NCBI GenBank assembly: GCA_934086145.1
Contig: CAKOHV010000044.1
Span: forward strand, 1 to 6,673
Source of the DNA: an uncultured Bacilli bacterium
Lineage (GTDB): Bacteria; Bacillota_I; Bacilli_A; RF39; UBA660
Reading direction: 5' to 3'
Length of the DNA: 6,673 bases
The position numbers and the translations under genes were made by a program. The notes beneath the pieces are model-generated. The model did not search any database. It saw nothing but the letters and a program-made list of their open reading frames with translations, and was not told the origin of the DNA. The first letter of the stretch is position 1, and each line of letters opens with the position of its first letter. Positions 6,392-6,673 of this stretch are shown here, one piece after another.

Positions 6392-6451
6392 ATGTTATCT
6401 TGTCTTATATTTAGTTTGTTTGCCGTAATATTTTCAAGTATAAACGGGTAA
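6392..6451 (+). CDS. Possible 19-residue hydrophobic peptide
   Basis: ATG 6392 opens MLSCLIFSLFAVIFSSING, stopping at TAA 6449-6451. AAGGA lies nine bases upstream, a reasonable SD. The peptide is almost entirely hydrophobic and would span or insert into the membrane. It shares its frame with the longer interrupted frame from 6242, so it may be only the distal part of that gene. No family is recognised. Confidence 0.25.
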   Translation: MLSCLIFSLFAVIFSSING

Positions 6452-6492
6452 CTCTGGTCAGAAAATACATAGAAAAATCAATATTTAATATG

Positions 6493-6511
6493 ATAGTTTA
6501 ATTGAAACTAT
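6493..6511. other. Small hairpin between the short ORF and the last gene
   Basis: ATAGTTT (6493-6499) and AAACTAT (6505-6511) form a perfect 7-bp stem with a five-base loop. On the plus strand it is followed by AAAAATTTT, and on the minus strand by CATATT, so it is at best a poor terminator. It lies 20 bases before the next promoter. Confidence 0.25.
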
Positions 6512-6530
6512 AAAAATTTTAGATAGGATA

Positions 6531-6560
6531 TTAAGAAAAATAATGTGATTATGATATAAT
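6531..6560 (+). promoter_or_regulatory. Extended -10 promoter of the exported-protein gene
   Basis: The -35 box is TTAAGA (6531-6536, four of six). After an 18-base spacer comes TGATATAAT (6552-6560), a perfect TATAAT with an extended TGN. Initiation near 6567 would give an untranslated leader of about 64 bases before the ATG at 6631. Confidence 0.6.
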
Positions 6561-6630
6561 ATTTTATAAAAGTTATTAAATATGACATTAGATTAGATAA
6601 ATAGTAATTTGTAGAAATGGAGGATTGATT

Positions 6631-6673
6631 ATGAAAAAGTCAATATTTACTATCTTAATGTGTGGGGTTATGG
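6631..6673 (+). CDS. Start of an exported or lipoprotein gene (partial)
   Basis: Only 14 codons are visible: MKKSIFTILMCGVM. Two lysines followed by a hydrophobic run are the n- and h-regions of a signal peptide. GGAGG (6619-6623) is seven bases upstream of the ATG, and a good promoter lies at 6531-6560. Whether the signal is type I or a lipobox, and what the mature protein does, lies beyond the window. Confidence 0.6.
   Translation, partial: MKKSIFTILMCGVM

Larger units (their letters stand above)
6242..6451 (+). pseudogene. Possible small membrane-protein gene interrupted by one in-frame stop
   Basis: Ignoring the TAA at 6275-6277, the frame that starts at the well-placed ATG 6242 runs 69 codons to TAA 6449-6451. 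The 57 codons after the first stop are free of stops, which is uncommon in DNA this AT-rich. The encoded sequence has a basic amphipathic part (FFRRQLVILVNLFKKF, about codons 25-40) and then a hydrophobic stretch with two Cys at about codons 47-66, ending SSING. That is the general shape of a small membrane peptide, holin or type I toxin, but I recognise no family. Explanations include a nonsense-killed gene, stop-codon read-through, a sequencing error, or chance. An independent start inside the frame (ATG 6392) is listed separately. Confidence 0.35.

Overview
The window is very AT-rich DNA using the standard bacterial code: TGG encodes Trp, TGA is a genuine stop, and Shine-Dalgarno sites are strong. 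It comes from an endospore-forming, Gram-positive-type bacterium (Firmicutes). The low G+C would fit a clostridial or gut 'Bacilli' lineage, but the sequence alone does not fix the genus. The evidence is a complete GerA-type germinant receptor operon, a sortase-type cell-wall sorting signal, and a 23S rRNA uracil methyltransferase with the Firmicutes-style Fe-S/TRAM layout.

Layout. 1-117 (+) is the 3' end of a surface protein with an NPNTS sorting signal, followed by an intrinsic terminator at 236-280. 118-582 is non-coding, with AT-rich degenerate repeats and a possible minus-strand terminator. 583-1014 (-) encodes a small all-helical protein of unknown function. 1295-4624 (-) is a compact operon transcribed leftward in the order A subunit, C lipoprotein, B permease-like subunit. 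Its genes overlap by a few bases and each has its own SD. A 108-bp divergent spacer separates it from rlmD (4733-5947, +).

The right end, 5948-6673, is the least ordinary part. A good promoter (TTGATA-16-TATAAA) places the predicted start of transcription at the first base pairs of a possible three-way-junction RNA. That RNA contains a strong intrinsic terminator. Past it come a near-direct repeat that could drive alternative pairing, three consecutive hairpins, and a perfect SD (AAGGAGGTGA) serving an ATG that opens only 11 codons. The same frame then stays open for 57 more codons after one TAA and ends in a hydrophobic segment. This could be an attenuated small membrane peptide or toxin-like gene, a leader peptide, or a small gene killed by a nonsense mutation. 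A second strong promoter (extended -10) drives a gene with a signal-peptide start that runs off the window.

How the genes work together. The three ger products form one inner-membrane nutrient sensor of the dormant spore. The rRNA methyltransferase is a housekeeping neighbour. The flanking genes encode surface or exported proteins. I recognise no defence system, CRISPR array, rRNA, tRNA or intact mobile element.
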